DNA of 64,000 bases from Weissella sagaensis (GCF_005405285.1 NZ_BJDT01000005.1:94285-158284); one strand, 5' to 3'; counted from the stretch's first letter, positions 53,513 to 63,483 are shown. Translations and numbers: made by a program. The notes: generated by a model from the letters alone, not told the origin.

Positions 53513-53543
53513 AAAAAGCATCGACCTATTAATATCGATGCTT
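53513..53543 (-). terminator. Terminator after the nuclease gene
   Basis: AAGCATCGATAT and ATCGATGCTT-type arms form a hairpin with TTTTT on the minus strand, 42 bp after the nuclease stop. Confidence 0.75.
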
Positions 53544-53584
53544 GATAATCGTTTCATAATTTCATGAATTATTTAGTCAACAGC

Positions 53585-54478
53585 TTATTTAACCAGCGTA
53601 CTAGCGCCTGTTGCATAATCAATTTTTACACCCTGCTGAACATTTGGCACAAAGACATTAAACTCTAGCTGTCCATCACTTGACTTAGCTTCCATATGAT
53701 TACCAGACGGTACTAAGTCATTATTATGATAAATTGGTGTTACGCGATAACGAACCCTTTTATTACCATCTAGTGCCCGACGAACCTGCGTTTCATAGTA
53801 ATTTTGACCAGTATTTTCTGCGTTACCATTCGATGCTTGATTAGCCCAGGCAGTTTGTGTTGCTATATTTTGTGGATTTGCCTCAGATGGATCAAATGAT
53901 TTAATATTACCGGCCAAAGCATATCCAATTAAATGTCCCCGGTTATACAAAGTATTATATGTCCCTCCGATTGTTGCTTGATGCCAACCAACCGGATTAA
54001 TCGTTTTTGAATTCCCTGTTTCATCTCGTGAACGATATTGTCGACTACTTTTGTTTAAATAGGCATTAGCTACTCTTGGTCTTCCTAGACCATCTTGGGA
54101 TGATAATTGCACATATGGTGCTACATTAACGTTTGCATTTAAATCTGTTTTATCATCGTTAACGATATATGAACCGGTATTATTAAAGGTTACTTTATTC
54201 GCTTTTAATTGCGCAACAACATCATTTGTTAGAACCGTCTTGCTTAACGATTCACTTGGATATTTATCAAAAACAGTACCATAATTGATGCCATCTTTAA
54301 GATTAACTGTTGGTTGACTAATCTTATTACTTGATACACTACTTTTAGTGTCGGCAGGCTGTAGCTTGTTATCAATATCAGAAATAACACCTGTCTGTTG
54401 TAAAATAGCGACGCCAATAACTACCACAACAGTGCTAATGGATACTGTCTTTGTCCGTTGTTTTTTCTTGTGAACCAT
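53585..54478 (-). CDS. Secreted or membrane-anchored DNA/RNA non-specific endonuclease (EndA-like)
   Basis: 297 residues. An N-terminal hydrophobic signal or anchor (about 10-30) is followed by a Ser/Asn-rich stretch and the beta-beta-alpha-metal nuclease domain from about 120. The active site reads YNRGHLIGYAL, where DRGH is usual and Asn replaces Asp as in streptococcal EndA/Spd types, with the metal-binding NPQNIATQTAWANQ. It degrades DNA outside the cell, for nutrition, biofilm or DNA uptake. It is the first chromosomal gene right of the prophage. Confidence 0.9.
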   Translation of the reverse strand: MVHKKKQRTKTVSISTVVVVIGVAILQQTGVISDIDNKLQPADTKSSVSSNKISQPTVNLKDGINYGTVFDKYPSESLSKTVLTNDVVAQLKANKVTFNNTGSYIVNDDKTDLNANVNVAPYVQLSSQDGLGRPRVANAYLNKSSRQYRSRDETGNSKTINPVGWHQATIGGTYNTLYNRGHLIGYALAGNIKSFDPSEANPQNIATQTAWANQASNGNAENTGQNYYETQVRRALDGNKRVRYRVTPIYHNNDLVPSGNHMEAKSSDGQLEFNVFVPNVQQGVKIDYATGASTLVK

Positions 54479-54555
54479 ATGAATCTCCTTTTTATAACCT
54501 GAATAAGTATATCACGTCATAAAAAGTTATTACGTTTTTCATATTTTTAATTCAC

Positions 54556-55227
54556 TTAATTCTGAACAGGCTGATTGTTATACGTTAAAATCGTCAACCC
54601 ATCAGCACTCAGTTCCATACGTGCAATCGAGCCATTTAATGGACGCTCATGAACTTGAATTTTACCTTCTCCAAAGCGATCAGCTAAAGAAATCAAAGTA
54701 TTACCATGACTAATTAACAAAACACTATCACCATCATCCAATATTGGATTATTTAAAATACGTTGAAATCCCTGATTTACGCGTTGCCAATATTCTTCAC
54801 TATTCTCCGCATCATGCCACGGATCAGCCGCCTTTAATAAATCTTTGGTTTTATCCACACCATATGCATCAACAATTTCTTTATACGTTTTCAGACCAAC
54901 TGAAGCGCCTGCGCTTGTCCAAGCAACATCCATATTAGAGCCCTCAAAACTACCATAAAATTCTTCACGAAAGTTTGAGGCTGTAATTAATTGTAAGTGC
55001 TGTTTATTTTTATTTCCATCAATAATTATTTTTGCCGTATCCATCGCTCTAGTTGTATCCGAGCTATACGCTGCTTTTAAATCTACATTAGATAAAGTTT
55101 GTGCAGCGATTTGAGCATCTTTAATACCCTCTGCCATTAATGGCGAATTACCCCATCCTTGTAATTTATTATAACGATTAAAGTATGTCTTGCCATGACG
55201 AACAACATATAAGTGCAACGTCTTCAT
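54556..55227 (-). CDS. Histidine phosphatase family protein (phosphoglycerate-mutase-like)
   Basis: 223 residues. The catalytic motif YVVRHGKTYFN is near the start, with the second His in LLISHGNTLISLADRFG near 175. It belongs to the GpmB/CobC-like branch, whose substrates range from sugar phosphates to nucleotides; a glycolytic mutase role is not implied. Its start is behind GGGGGAAA. It lies downstream of the man operon with no close link. Confidence 0.92.
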   Translation of the reverse strand: MKTLHLYVVRHGKTYFNRYNKLQGWGNSPLMAEGIKDAQIAAQTLSNVDLKAAYSSDTTRAMDTAKIIIDGNKNKQHLQLITASNFREEFYGSFEGSNMDVAWTSAGASVGLKTYKEIVDAYGVDKTKDLLKAADPWHDAENSEEYWQRVNQGFQRILNNPILDDGDSVLLISHGNTLISLADRFGEGKIQVHERPLNGSIARMELSADGLTILTYNNQPVQN

Positions 55228-55254
55228 AATGTTTCCCCCTATACTTTACAATAA

Positions 55255-55602
55255 TTACTTGCGTTTACGCTCCATAATTCCTTTACGTCTTAATATTTGG
55301 TTAGCTTGTAAATGATCTCTGAAAATTGTAATGGCTTGTTTAGCTTTGCCACCAACAAATTCAAAAGTTTTACCATCCGTTGTTTTTACAAAAAAGCCAC
55401 GATAATAGAAATTTAAAATAATTTCCATGCTGACAGATTCTACATTACGCCATGGAATTTGAATGTATCCACCACCAGTGTTAGCGCGAAACTCAATGCC
55501 ACGATCGCCATAAAATATTCGACCTTGTTGAATATTAACTGGTGACATCATCGCATTAGCATTACCTGTTAACAAAATATTTGAATTTAATCCTTGCACC
55601 AT
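55255..55602 (-). CDS. manO: DUF956 protein of the mannose PTS operon (ManO)
   Basis: 115 residues from the ATG at 55602 behind GGGAG; a longer frame to 55791 is only overlap with manZ. It begins MVQGLNSNILLTGNANAMMSPVNIQQGRIFYGDRGIEFR, the DUF956 signature, and contains a GRAM-like beta fold. ManO regularly follows manXYZ in lactic bacteria and its loss affects mannose PTS behaviour; a terminator separates it from manZ. Confidence 0.9.
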   Translation of the reverse strand: MVQGLNSNILLTGNANAMMSPVNIQQGRIFYGDRGIEFRANTGGGYIQIPWRNVESVSMEIILNFYYRGFFVKTTDGKTFEFVGGKAKQAITIFRDHLQANQILRRKGIMERKRK

Positions 55603-55623
55603 TTCATTTCTCCCATTGAATAA

Positions 55624-55662
55624 AAAAAGATGGGACAGTTTATCATCCACTGTCTCATCTTT
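55624..55662 (-). terminator. Terminator or attenuator between manZ and manO
   Basis: AAGATGAGACAGT and ACTGTCCCATCTTTTTTT form a strong hairpin with a T-run on the minus strand. It would reduce manO expression relative to the PTS genes. Confidence 0.8.
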
Positions 55663-55690
55663 TATTTTAACAAATTTATTTAAAATTAGT

Positions 55691-56638
55691 TTATGCCATG
55701 ATACCAAAGGCATATGCCAAAATACCAACAAAGAACAAACCAAAGATAATCGTAATAGCAGATACACGCTTACGTAGCAACCACAATACAATGAACATCA
55801 ACAATAATGGTGCCAAGCCTGGCAATAATTGATCTAATGTATCTTGCAAAGTTGTTACTTTATAAGCTGTCAACGATTGACCACCCTGGATTTGACCAAC
55901 AACATCGGCAATCTTTGAGGCTGAAACATCACCACCATTAATTGCTTTTGCCAAACCTGGAATGTCTGCTGCAGCACCATCTTGTACCTTAACCTTTGAC
56001 ATTACCATTGGGAAGTTCATCGTTGTCCAACGAGGAACTAGCACTCCCATGATAAACATACCTAGAATTGAGGCACCAGTGGTAATTTTTTGCATGGCAC
56101 CACCAGCCAAGTCTTGCGTAATATTCGTCCCTTCACGGTATCCCAATTGTTGTGAATACCATAGGAACAACATACGAATAAGATTCCAAACAACGAAGAA
56201 AATGATTGGACCCATAACTGAGCCACTTTGAGCCATACCAGCAGCAAACGCTCCTAGAACAGGGCGCATAGTTCCCCAAAAAATTGGATCACCAACACCA
56301 GCCAAAGGTCCCATCATTCCGACCTTCACACCGTTGATTGCTTCATCGTTAATTTCTGCACCATTAGCACGTTGTTCTTCCATTGCTAATTGAACACCCA
56401 AAATTGGTGATGCAACATAAGGGTGTGTATTAAAGAATTCCAAGTGACGCTTTAAAGCGCTAGCTCGATCTTCTTTTGTTTTATACAAACGGCGGATACC
56501 GGGAATCATTGAAAATGCCCATCCAACGTTTTGCATACGTTCATAATTCCATGCAGCTTGCAAGAAAGTTGAACGCCACCAAGTATTAACAAGATCACCT
56601 TTAGTCAAGTGAACTTCATTCTTTGTTTCTTCACTCAT
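55691..56638 (-). CDS. manZ: Mannose-family PTS component IID
   Basis: 315 residues. It starts with LTKGDLVNTWWRSTFLQAAWNYERMQNVGWAFSM in separate blocks and has GMMGPLAGVGDPIFWGTMRP, the IID signature. It forms the membrane channel with IIC for mannose and glucose uptake coupled to phosphorylation. Such IIC/IID pairs are also receptors for class IIa bacteriocins and some phages. A helical C-terminal membrane segment ends the protein. Confidence 0.96.
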   Translation of the reverse strand: MSEETKNEVHLTKGDLVNTWWRSTFLQAAWNYERMQNVGWAFSMIPGIRRLYKTKEDRASALKRHLEFFNTHPYVASPILGVQLAMEEQRANGAEINDEAINGVKVGMMGPLAGVGDPIFWGTMRPVLGAFAAGMAQSGSVMGPIIFFVVWNLIRMLFLWYSQQLGYREGTNITQDLAGGAMQKITTGASILGMFIMGVLVPRWTTMNFPMVMSKVKVQDGAAADIPGLAKAINGGDVSASKIADVVGQIQGGQSLTAYKVTTLQDTLDQLLPGLAPLLLMFIVLWLLRKRVSAITIIFGLFFVGILAYAFGIMA

Positions 56639-56657
56639 GATGTACTTTCCTCCAAGC

Positions 56658-57464
56658 TTAGTAATTATTTAAAATCGTATCAATTGGGTCGCCGTTACCT
56701 GAGCCACCTTTTCCAGAACCGCTATTTCCTGAACCACCGTTAAAACGTGGTGATAGTTGTAGGTAAATCAAAGCCAATACAAGACCAATCATACCCATAG
56801 CAATCAAGTTTAGTTCTGAAACTGCTGATAATGCAAATCCCAAGAAGAAGAATGGCCATAGTTCTGCAGTAGCCATCATGTTAATAACCATTGCATATCC
56901 AACGACAACAATAAATCCACCGGCTACCGCCAATCCCTTAGTAATTACATCAGGAATTGCATTCAATGCATCATTAACAGGACCAGCACCAACGGCCATG
57001 ACGATAATAACAGGAATTGCAATACGCAATCCTTGTAGACTCAAAGCTGTCCAGTGAACTGTTTCAACACCACGCAAACTTCCCTTTTCAGCTTGCTTGT
57101 CAGCAATGTGAGCCAAAGCAACAGTCAATGTACGAACACCAATTGTCAAAACTTGACCAGCTACAGCCAAAGGAATAGCAATTGCCATACCAGTGTCAAC
57201 ACTAACCTGTGCTGGACCAGTAACTAAGTAGGCTGAAACAGCTGATGCTAAGGCAGCATCGGGTGCGACAGCAGCTCCAATGTTCATCCAACCTAGCGCC
57301 AACATTTGTAATGTTCCACCAAGAATAATTCCTTCAGTCAAATGACCATTAGCTAGCCCAATTAATGTGGCGGCTACTAATGGTTGGTGAAACTGAAATT
57401 GATCTAAAATCCCATCCATTCCTGCTAGGAATGCAAATAGAACTACGAAAAACGCTGAAATCAT
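56658..57464 (-). CDS. manY: Mannose-family PTS component IIC
   Basis: 268 residues with about eight hydrophobic segments; the IIC signature GTLQMLALGWMNIGAAVAPDAALASAVSAYLV is visible in pieces. The C-terminus ends in a Gly/Ser-rich tail (GGSGNSGSGKGGSGNGD), longer than usual. It translocates the sugar with IID. It lies between IIAB and IID in the standard order. Confidence 0.96.
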   Translation of the reverse strand: MISAFFVVLFAFLAGMDGILDQFQFHQPLVAATLIGLANGHLTEGIILGGTLQMLALGWMNIGAAVAPDAALASAVSAYLVTGPAQVSVDTGMAIAIPLAVAGQVLTIGVRTLTVALAHIADKQAEKGSLRGVETVHWTALSLQGLRIAIPVIIVMAVGAGPVNDALNAIPDVITKGLAVAGGFIVVVGYAMVINMMATAELWPFFFLGFALSAVSELNLIAMGMIGLVLALIYLQLSPRFNGGSGNSGSGKGGSGNGDPIDTILNNY

Positions 57465-57500
57465 GCGTTATCCTCCCGAATAATTTTCTATAAAAAGTAA

Positions 57501-58475
57501 TTATAACTTTTTCAATAAATCAAAGACGTCCTTGCCTTGATCAGCAGGAACTTTACGAACATCAAACGTAATACCATTATCACGTAGGTACTCTAAAGTT
57601 TTAATATCTTCTTCATCAACGGCAACTGCATTGGTTAGCATCCGCTTACCTTCAGAATGAGACATTGAACCAATATTCACTTTGTCTAATTTAACGCCAC
57701 TTTCAACTGCTTTAGCAACATCTTGTGGTGTTTCAAACAAAAGCAAAGCTTTAACAGTAGCAAAACGAGGGTCATCCCAAACATCAGCCAATTTTTGAAT
57801 TGGCACAACGTTAACCTTAACCCCTACTGGTGCAGCTTGTGTTAACAAAGTTTTACGTAATTCATCCTTTGAAACACTATCTGACACAACAATAATTCTA
57901 TTTGGCGATACTGACTTAGTCCATGCTGTTGCAACTTGTCCGTGCAACAAACGTGAGTCAATTCGTGCTAAGCGAATATCCATTGTTGCTGAACCCGTAT
58001 GAATGACTTCATCCACATCGCCTGCCTCAACAATTGGTTCATCATCAGCACTATCTGAAACTTCTACTGCTGAATCCTTGGTTTCAGGTAGAGTTTTAAC
58101 ACCATCTCGTGCAACTGGCATCAAGTAACTTGCAATTTCAGCAGCTGTTTCCATTGTGAAACGAGCCCCATAAGCTTCTACTAACATTGGCAAGTTTAGC
58201 CCTGTAATAATGGCCATTCGGTCCTCATGTAAGGCTTGAATACGAGATGCAGCATTAAATGGTGAACCTCCCCATAAATCAACGAGGAACAAAACTTGTC
58301 CCTCTGGTTCAAATGTTGCTAAAGCATCTTCGAACTTCTTCATCAAATCTTCTGGACCTTCATTCGGCATAAATGTTACAACTTGAACATTTTCCTGTTC
58401 TCCAAAGATCATTTGACCAGATTGTCGGATACCCGCAGCAAATTCACCATGACTAGCAATAATGAAATTTACCAT
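57501..58475 (-). CDS. manX: Mannose-family PTS component IIAB
   Basis: 324 residues from the ATG at 58475 behind AAGGAG; a longer frame to 58520 has no site. IIA (1-130) begins [16 protein letters not shown] with the phosphorylatable His in ASHGE. IIB (about 165-324) has [19 protein letters not shown] with its phospho-His in LLHGQ. Phosphate passes from HPr to IIA to IIB to the sugar. First gene of the operon, under a cre-controlled promoter. Confidence 0.97.
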   Translation of the reverse strand: MVNFIIASHGEFAAGIRQSGQMIFGEQENVQVVTFMPNEGPEDLMKKFEDALATFEPEGQVLFLVDLWGGSPFNAASRIQALHEDRMAIITGLNLPMLVEAYGARFTMETAAEIASYLMPVARDGVKTLPETKDSAVEVSDSADDEPIVEAGDVDEVIHTGSATMDIRLARIDSRLLHGQVATAWTKSVSPNRIIVVSDSVSKDELRKTLLTQAAPVGVKVNVVPIQKLADVWDDPRFATVKALLLFETPQDVAKAVESGVKLDKVNIGSMSHSEGKRMLTNAVAVDEEDIKTLEYLRDNGITFDVRKVPADQGKDVFDLLKKL

Positions 58476-58538
58476 AATTGCCACGCTCCTTAATATATAT
58501 ATATTTAATTCAACATACAAAACTTTTGTACGCTCTTT

Positions 58539-58576
58539 ATTATAAACTATATTGTATGTGCTTGTAAACGGTTGCA
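58539..58576 (-). promoter_or_regulatory. man operon promoter with overlapping cre site
   Basis: Minus-strand TTTACA (58568-58563), 18-nt spacer, TATAAT (58544-58539). TTGTAAACGGTTGCA at 58562-58576 matches the cre consensus WTGNAANCGNWNNCA at every fixed position and overlaps the -35, so CcpA would compete with RNA polymerase. I see no -12/-24 sigma-54 promoter. Confidence 0.82.
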
Positions 58577-58695
58577 GTGATGCCTTTTATTGTACTTTAG
58601 AAATAGTGACAGTTAATTTTTTTAGTCCTATTTTTTTGGTTAGAAAATACCTGAAAATGATATAATACTTTGATAGTCTTTTGGAGGTATCAAAC

Positions 58696-61497
58696 ATGCC
58701 CTGGCAACTTAAACAGTCATCTAAACTTGTTATGACTTACACATTTTTATTCTTTATTTTAGCGCTATGTTTATTTGCGCCCTATTATTTCACCAATACA
58801 TCATTAATTTGGCAATCAGATGGTATTGCACAACATTACCCAGCCTTAGTAGAATGGCAATCTGATCTTAAAAACATTATTTTTAATCATGCTTTCCCAA
58901 CTAATTGGTCTTGGAAATTAGGCCTTGGTAGTGATTACTATCAAACATTTTCTTACTATACCTTAGGTGACATATTCACATATGGTATTGCTTTTATTTC
59001 AGAAAAGTACTTATTAACTTACTATAATGTAATGATCATTATTAGATTATATTTAGCAGGTTTAGCTTGCTTGATGTTTATCCAACATTGGTTTAAATCA
59101 TCCCCAACTTGGCAGTATCAAATTGTGGCATTCACATACGTTTTTTCTGGATACACTGCTTTTTCTGCTTTTGAGCATCCTTTTTTTATTAATCCCTTAA
59201 TTATTTTTCCGCTACTTATTTGGTCAATGCATTATGCATTGACTCAAAATAAATATGTTCCTCTTATTTTGATGGTATTTTGGACGATTTGGAATAATTT
59301 TTATTTTGCTTTTATGTTAATAATTGGCCTTATTGTATTCTGGATAGGATATCATTACCAACACAAGTCTTGGCTAGCCTGGCAATCACATCTCAAAATT
59401 CTTTTTGCAGGAATACTTTCCCTTATGCTAGCGGCACCACTATTTTTACCTAGTGTTGATGCCGTATTAAATTCAGCTCGTACCAACAATGGGCTAGCTA
59501 ATGGGTTAACTATCTACCCACTTTATTATTATTTAGCATTACCTGGTAACTTAATTGCCAACCTAACTACTCCCTCATTTTGGTTGACTGGTGGGTTTAG
59601 TGCTATTAGTGTTATGGCCATTGTTTTTTCACTACGACGTTGGCACCGTTATCAATTATTCAATATTTTATGGGTTATTACCTTTTTAGGTTGCTGTACC
59701 CCTATATTTGCAGCAATTTTAAACGGCGGTTCATCTCCATCTAATCGTTGGCTATTTATGTTATCCTTACCAATTAGTGTCATGCTTTTCCAAATGCTTA
59801 GACACTTATCAGAATTAACATTTCATGATTATCTTTCATTTTTCATAGTTGGTATTATTGCAACAATCTCGTTACTTATCATCAGTAACTTCAACTTGAA
59901 CATGCGATACGGTATGATTATTGCTATTTATTTTGTCACATTAATTATGCTATGGTTTAGCCAATCATCATCTGGGTTTAGACCAATATGGTTAGTTATT
60001 TTAGTATTAGTGAATATCTTTTTCATAACGTCTAGAAATCATACGAATAATACCAATCCTGCTAAAACAGATTTATTATCAAATGATACTGTAAAACAAC
60101 TGTTAACACAGCAAAAAGAATATCCTAAAAGCAAGCAAGGCTCATTCACAAGGTCCTATGTTGATAACCAACTAAACAATATGACCGGCATTGCCCCTGC
60201 AACCAATTTACCCATTAATGGTCCACTAAATAATATTGAAAGTTATTGGTCATTACAGAATGGTGCTGTTGGCCAAGGGCTCGCTCCTTTGAATATTAGT
60301 ACGGCCAATCCAAATGACATTACTGGTAATTTAGATTCTAGAAACGTGCTTAGTAATTTATTAGGTGTAGCTGATCGCTTTGAAAATCCAGGTACACTAA
60401 CACCTCATTCTTATATTGCTGACAACAATAAAATTATTAATGGTCAGACACTAGCCCACTCTGACAATGCGTATCCATTATTATATTTAACAAATAATAA
60501 TGTTAATCGAAATTTTTACAATAGATTATCTGCAACACAAAAAGAAGCTGTTTTAGCTGATAGTATTGTTACACGTACGGGTAAACAACACGCTTCAGCC
60601 TTTGCGAATTCTGTCGTTACTGGTAAAGTTCGTACTGATTTAACAAAAGCTGCTACCCAAAAAATGCACATGACTTATACGACTCATCCTGAATTATTAC
60701 CAGAGGGGTTTTATTTAAGACCATCTAAAGCGTTAAAAGGCACTGAATTGCATTTAGAAATTTCTAATCTCCAATTCAAACCATTTACTTTTAAGCAACA
60801 ACAAAAGGCCGCTTTAGCTAATTATCAATACATGCATAAACAAAACAAACAAAACCCACAAACATTAATTGATCGGCAATATAATAAACAAGCTTATACA
60901 TGGAACTGGTATAAAAAAAATATTAGCACGATTGGCAATGGCATTAGTGGTTATACATTGACTGCAACCTATAATGATTTTACAAATTCATTTAAACAAA
61001 CTGGTCAAGCTAATTTATCATTTTATAATCCATTAAAACAAGTTACCCTCAATCTTGGACAAGCTACGAAAACGAATCAAGAAACATTCATACCGCTTAC
61101 TTTTAGTAAAGCTGGTCATTATAGTTTTGATGTCCAAATTAAAGGGATTCCAACAGACAAAAGATTTGATAAAGTTGCTAGTACTATAATTAATCGGGCC
61201 CCAACTTATCAGTTAACCGATAATCAGATTAAAACACGTATTCGCGTCAATAAGTCGCAAATATTGGCAACAACTATTCCCTATAGTCATGGTTGGATAG
61301 TCAATGGTCATAACAAGCTAATAAAATTAGATAGTGGTTTCATTGGCATACCCCTTAAGGTTGGCCAAAACAATATTAAACTAACTTATCATACGCCCGG
61401 TATGAACTTTGCAAAATATATGTGCCTGTTTGGTTTCATTATTTTATTAATTTTGTTATTATGTCAGCTACGAAAACATCCAAAATCAATAAATTAA
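58696..61497 (+). CDS. YfhO-family membrane protein
   Basis: About 933 residues. The ATG at 58696 follows TTGGAGG; an earlier TTG overlaps that site. Twelve or more hydrophobic helices cover residues 1-450, starting with a WQSDGIAQHYPALVEW segment typical of YfhO. A large extracytoplasmic beta-rich region (about 480-895) and a last helix (FAKYMCLFGFIILLILLL) follow. YfhO proteins are GT-C-like and linked to glycosylation of teichoic acids or lipoteichoic acid. An extended -10 promoter (TGATATAAT) lies at 58658-58666. Confidence 0.9.
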   Translation: MPWQLKQSSKLVMTYTFLFFILALCLFAPYYFTNTSLIWQSDGIAQHYPALVEWQSDLKNIIFNHAFPTNWSWKLGLGSDYYQTFSYYTLGDIFTYGIAFISEKYLLTYYNVMIIIRLYLAGLACLMFIQHWFKSSPTWQYQIVAFTYVFSGYTAFSAFEHPFFINPLIIFPLLIWSMHYALTQNKYVPLILMVFWTIWNNFYFAFMLIIGLIVFWIGYHYQHKSWLAWQSHLKILFAGILSLMLAAPLFLPSVDAVLNSARTNNGLANGLTIYPLYYYLALPGNLIANLTTPSFWLTGGFSAISVMAIVFSLRRWHRYQLFNILWVITFLGCCTPIFAAILNGGSSPSNRWLFMLSLPISVMLFQMLRHLSELTFHDYLSFFIVGIIATISLLIISNFNLNMRYGMIIAIYFVTLIMLWFSQSSSGFRPIWLVILVLVNIFFITSRNHTNNTNPAKTDLLSNDTVKQLLTQQKEYPKSKQGSFTRSYVDNQLNNMTGIAPATNLPINGPLNNIESYWSLQNGAVGQGLAPLNISTANPNDITGNLDSRNVLSNLLGVADRFENPGTLTPHSYIADNNKIINGQTLAHSDNAYPLLYLTNNNVNRNFYNRLSATQKEAVLADSIVTRTGKQHASAFANSVVTGKVRTDLTKAATQKMHMTYTTHPELLPEGFYLRPSKALKGTELHLEISNLQFKPFTFKQQQKAALANYQYMHKQNKQNPQTLIDRQYNKQAYTWNWYKKNISTIGNGISGYTLTATYNDFTNSFKQTGQANLSFYNPLKQVTLNLGQATKTNQETFIPLTFSKAGHYSFDVQIKGIPTDKRFDKVASTIINRAPTYQLTDNQIKTRIRVNKSQILATTIPYSHGWIVNGHNKLIKLDSGFIGIPLKVGQNNIKLTYHTPGMNFAKYMCLFGFIILLILLLCQLRKHPKSIN

Positions 61498-61522
61498 CAA
61501 TTAATTCAACAAAATTTTGATT

Positions 61523-61574
61523 AACATTAACCCCCGCAAGTTAGAAAATGACCTAACTTACGGGGGTTAATGTT
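61523..61574. terminator. Terminator after the YfhO gene
   Basis: AACATTAACCCCCGCAAGTTAG and CTAACTTACGGGGGTTAATGTT-type arms form a long near-perfect hairpin 25 bp after the YfhO stop. No strong T-run follows, so it may be a bidirectional or processed structure. Confidence 0.65.
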
Positions 61575-61683
61575 TACAAAAAATTTTAAATATCAATCAT
61601 GTGTCATACACAATCTGGTTACTAACCGCTATCATAATTCAAAAGTAACGATATATTATTATATTTTTTATATAAAGAAATTA

Positions 61684-61737
61684 AATAAAAACTGGTTGTG
61701 AAAATTCCAGTGCATACAGAAATTTTTACGACCAGTT
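61684..61737 (-). terminator. Terminator after the 100-aa gene
   Basis: AACTGGTCGTAAAAAT and ATTTTCACAACCAGTT arms flank an 18-nt loop, with TTTTTA following on the minus strand. Confidence 0.65.
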
Positions 61738-61798
61738 AATTGCTTAAGCTTCCCCAAACTTTTAATTTAAGTTCCAGGAAGTTATACATATTCTTTTA

Positions 61799-62101
61799 TT
61801 AAAATTTATCAAGTTTAAACCATTCTTCTACTGTTAACCATTGGTCATTTTGCTTGTTTTTGATTTTATAATCTGTAATATCATAAAGTGTTTTGCGATC
61901 ACCATCTAAAGGTGACCAATAAGTTTCATCAGCACGATGAATAACCTCCCAATGAAAATATGTTTTAGCCTTATTATTTTCATCACGCACTAAAACACCA
62001 TCTACTAAGGTTATATTTTTTTCACCAATTTGTGGTGCATCAATACCAAAATCTAACATTAATTGTTGATGATTATCACTTGTAATCGGCTCTTTTGTCA
62101 T
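61799..62101 (-). CDS. Hypothetical protein, 100 aa
   Basis: 100 residues with no membrane segment, beginning MTKEPITSDNHQQLMLDFGID and containing KTYFHWEVIHRADETYWSPLDGD. GGAGG site. It is monocistronic with its own terminator. I do not recognise the family; the beta-rich core could be a small binding domain. Confidence 0.7.
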   Translation of the reverse strand: MTKEPITSDNHQQLMLDFGIDAPQIGEKNITLVDGVLVRDENNKAKTYFHWEVIHRADETYWSPLDGDRKTLYDITDYKIKNKQNDQWLTVEEWFKLDKF

Positions 62102-62158
62102 ACATCATACCTCCAGTAATATTTTAGCAATCCAATAAATCTTATTTTATCATGACAT

Positions 62159-62788
62159 CTAAAATGGCCAAGATACAATTATCACGAAACTGATAATAAG
62201 AAGCATAATTAAAATTATTTTTATCTTATTTTGTACTAAAACTGCCGCATATTCACGTAATAAAGCGGATGGTAAAAAGTAGTATGATGTTGGTGCCCCT
62301 GCACCGTGCGCCTTCAACTTCGCCATATCAGCATATGTCATACTACGTAAAACATGATAATTATTTGTTGTAAACAATACATTGGGTTTACGCTTTTCAT
62401 CAGACCAGTCATCATCAATTTTAATTTTAGAATACTTCATATTTTCATAGGTTGTGGTTGACTGATCTTCTATAATAATTTGATTATCTGGAATATTTTG
62501 TGATCGTAAATACTTTGCCATCGCAAATGCTTCACTGACTGGCTCATCTGGACCTTTTCCACCGCTAACAACGAATTTCACCTGTGGATTATCCTTAAGA
62601 TACATTAGCCCTTTATCTAATCGACTCTTTAATAAAGGTGTGACCTCTTCTGAACGAATACCTGCACCTAATACAATGATATAATCAACATGCTTTTTAT
62701 ATGGTAACATTTGATTTATGACTGAATATATCAAGTAACATATAAATAATGATACAAAAAATACATCAATTAATAAAAAACGATTCAA
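62159..62788 (-). pseudogene. YdcF/DUF218-family protein, C-terminal part of a frameshifted gene
   Basis: From the TTG at 62788 it encodes 209 residues: a hydrophobic helix, then the DUF218 domain (VDYIIVLGAGIRSEEVTPLLKSRLDKG...VVSGGKGPDEPVSEAFAMAKYL...NNYHVLRS), then a last helix. YdcF-family proteins of lactic bacteria normally carry an N-terminal membrane region of five or so helices, encoded here by the overlapping frame at 62766-63182. Deleting one base of the six-A run at 62775-62780 joins the frames. Confidence 0.8.
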
Positions 62789-63182
62789 CGATTATTGCTA
62801 AATATATATTTTTAGAAAATAAATCAAACTGTAGCATAAACAATAGCACACCAAGTATAACGAAAATATTAAGTCCAAACCCAGCTGATAATTTTGCTAC
62901 TAAACTACGTCCCTCTTTTAGATACATAATTCTAGTATTACGTACTAAAAAGATACTACCTATAATAACCAAAAGTGGTATTAAAACATAAAATCCAAGC
63001 AATATCGCCATTGAAAAAAAGTCATTTTCAATGTTAATCTGATTTATAAAATTTAATGACTCAATTAATGTCATAAACAGAAAAACATCAGCAAAAAGTA
63101 AACTCCAAAAAACTTTCTTTTGCCAGTGTAAAATTAGCATCATTATAAAAATAACAATTAGTGATATGACATAAATGTCCAT
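62766..63182 (-). pseudogene. YdcF/DUF218-family protein, N-terminal membrane part of a frameshifted gene
   Basis: 138 residues from the ATG at 63182 behind GGGAGAG, with four or five hydrophobic helices (YVISLIVIFIMMLIL; VFWSLLFADVFLFMTLI; MAILLGFYVLIPLLVIIG; GLNIFVILGVLLFML). It includes RIMYLKEGRSLVAKLSAGFGLN, the loop found between helices in full-length YdcF-like proteins. The frame ends just after a homopolymer of six T (minus strand), where it should continue into the DUF218 part. Confidence 0.8.
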
Positions 63183-63251
63183 TACAACTCTCCCATATTT
63201 TGTTTTATATATAGTGTATATTATACACAATATATATATGTTTTATTATAC

Positions 63252-63290
63252 AAAAAAACGAGAAAACTATATATAAGTTTTCTCGTTTTT
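63252..63290 (-). terminator. Terminator of the rRNA-tRNA operon
   Basis: AAAAACGAGAAAACT and AGTTTTCTCGTTTTT form a perfect hairpin with T-runs, 6 bp after tRNA-Leu on the minus strand. Confidence 0.85.
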
Positions 63291-63295
63291 AATTA

Positions 63296-63379
63296 TGCCG
63301 TCGATGGGGGTCGAACCCATACTCCCTTGCGAGAACTGGATTTTGAGTCCAGCGCGTCTGCCAATTCCGCCACAACGGC
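63296..63379 (-). tRNA. tRNA-Leu (CAA)
   Basis: 84-nt class II tRNA. Acceptor GCCGTTG/CGACGGC (one wobble), anticodon stem CTGGA/TCCAG, loop CTCAAAA giving anticodon CAA (reads TTG), with a long variable arm and GGGTTCGACCC T-loop. Confidence 0.95.
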
Positions 63380-63404
63380 AACATATTAAGTATTACATTA
63401 AATA

Positions 63405-63479
63405 GGGCGGTAGATGGGGATCGAACCCACGCGTGCCGGTACCACAAACCGGTGTGTTAACCACTTCACCACTACCGCC
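63405..63479 (-). tRNA. tRNA-His (GTG)
   Basis: Acceptor GGCGGTAG/CTACCGCC includes the extra G(-1):C73 pair specific to tRNA-His. The anticodon stem CCGGT/ACCGG encloses TTGTGGT, anticodon GTG. Confidence 0.95.
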
Positions 63480-63483
63480 ATGG

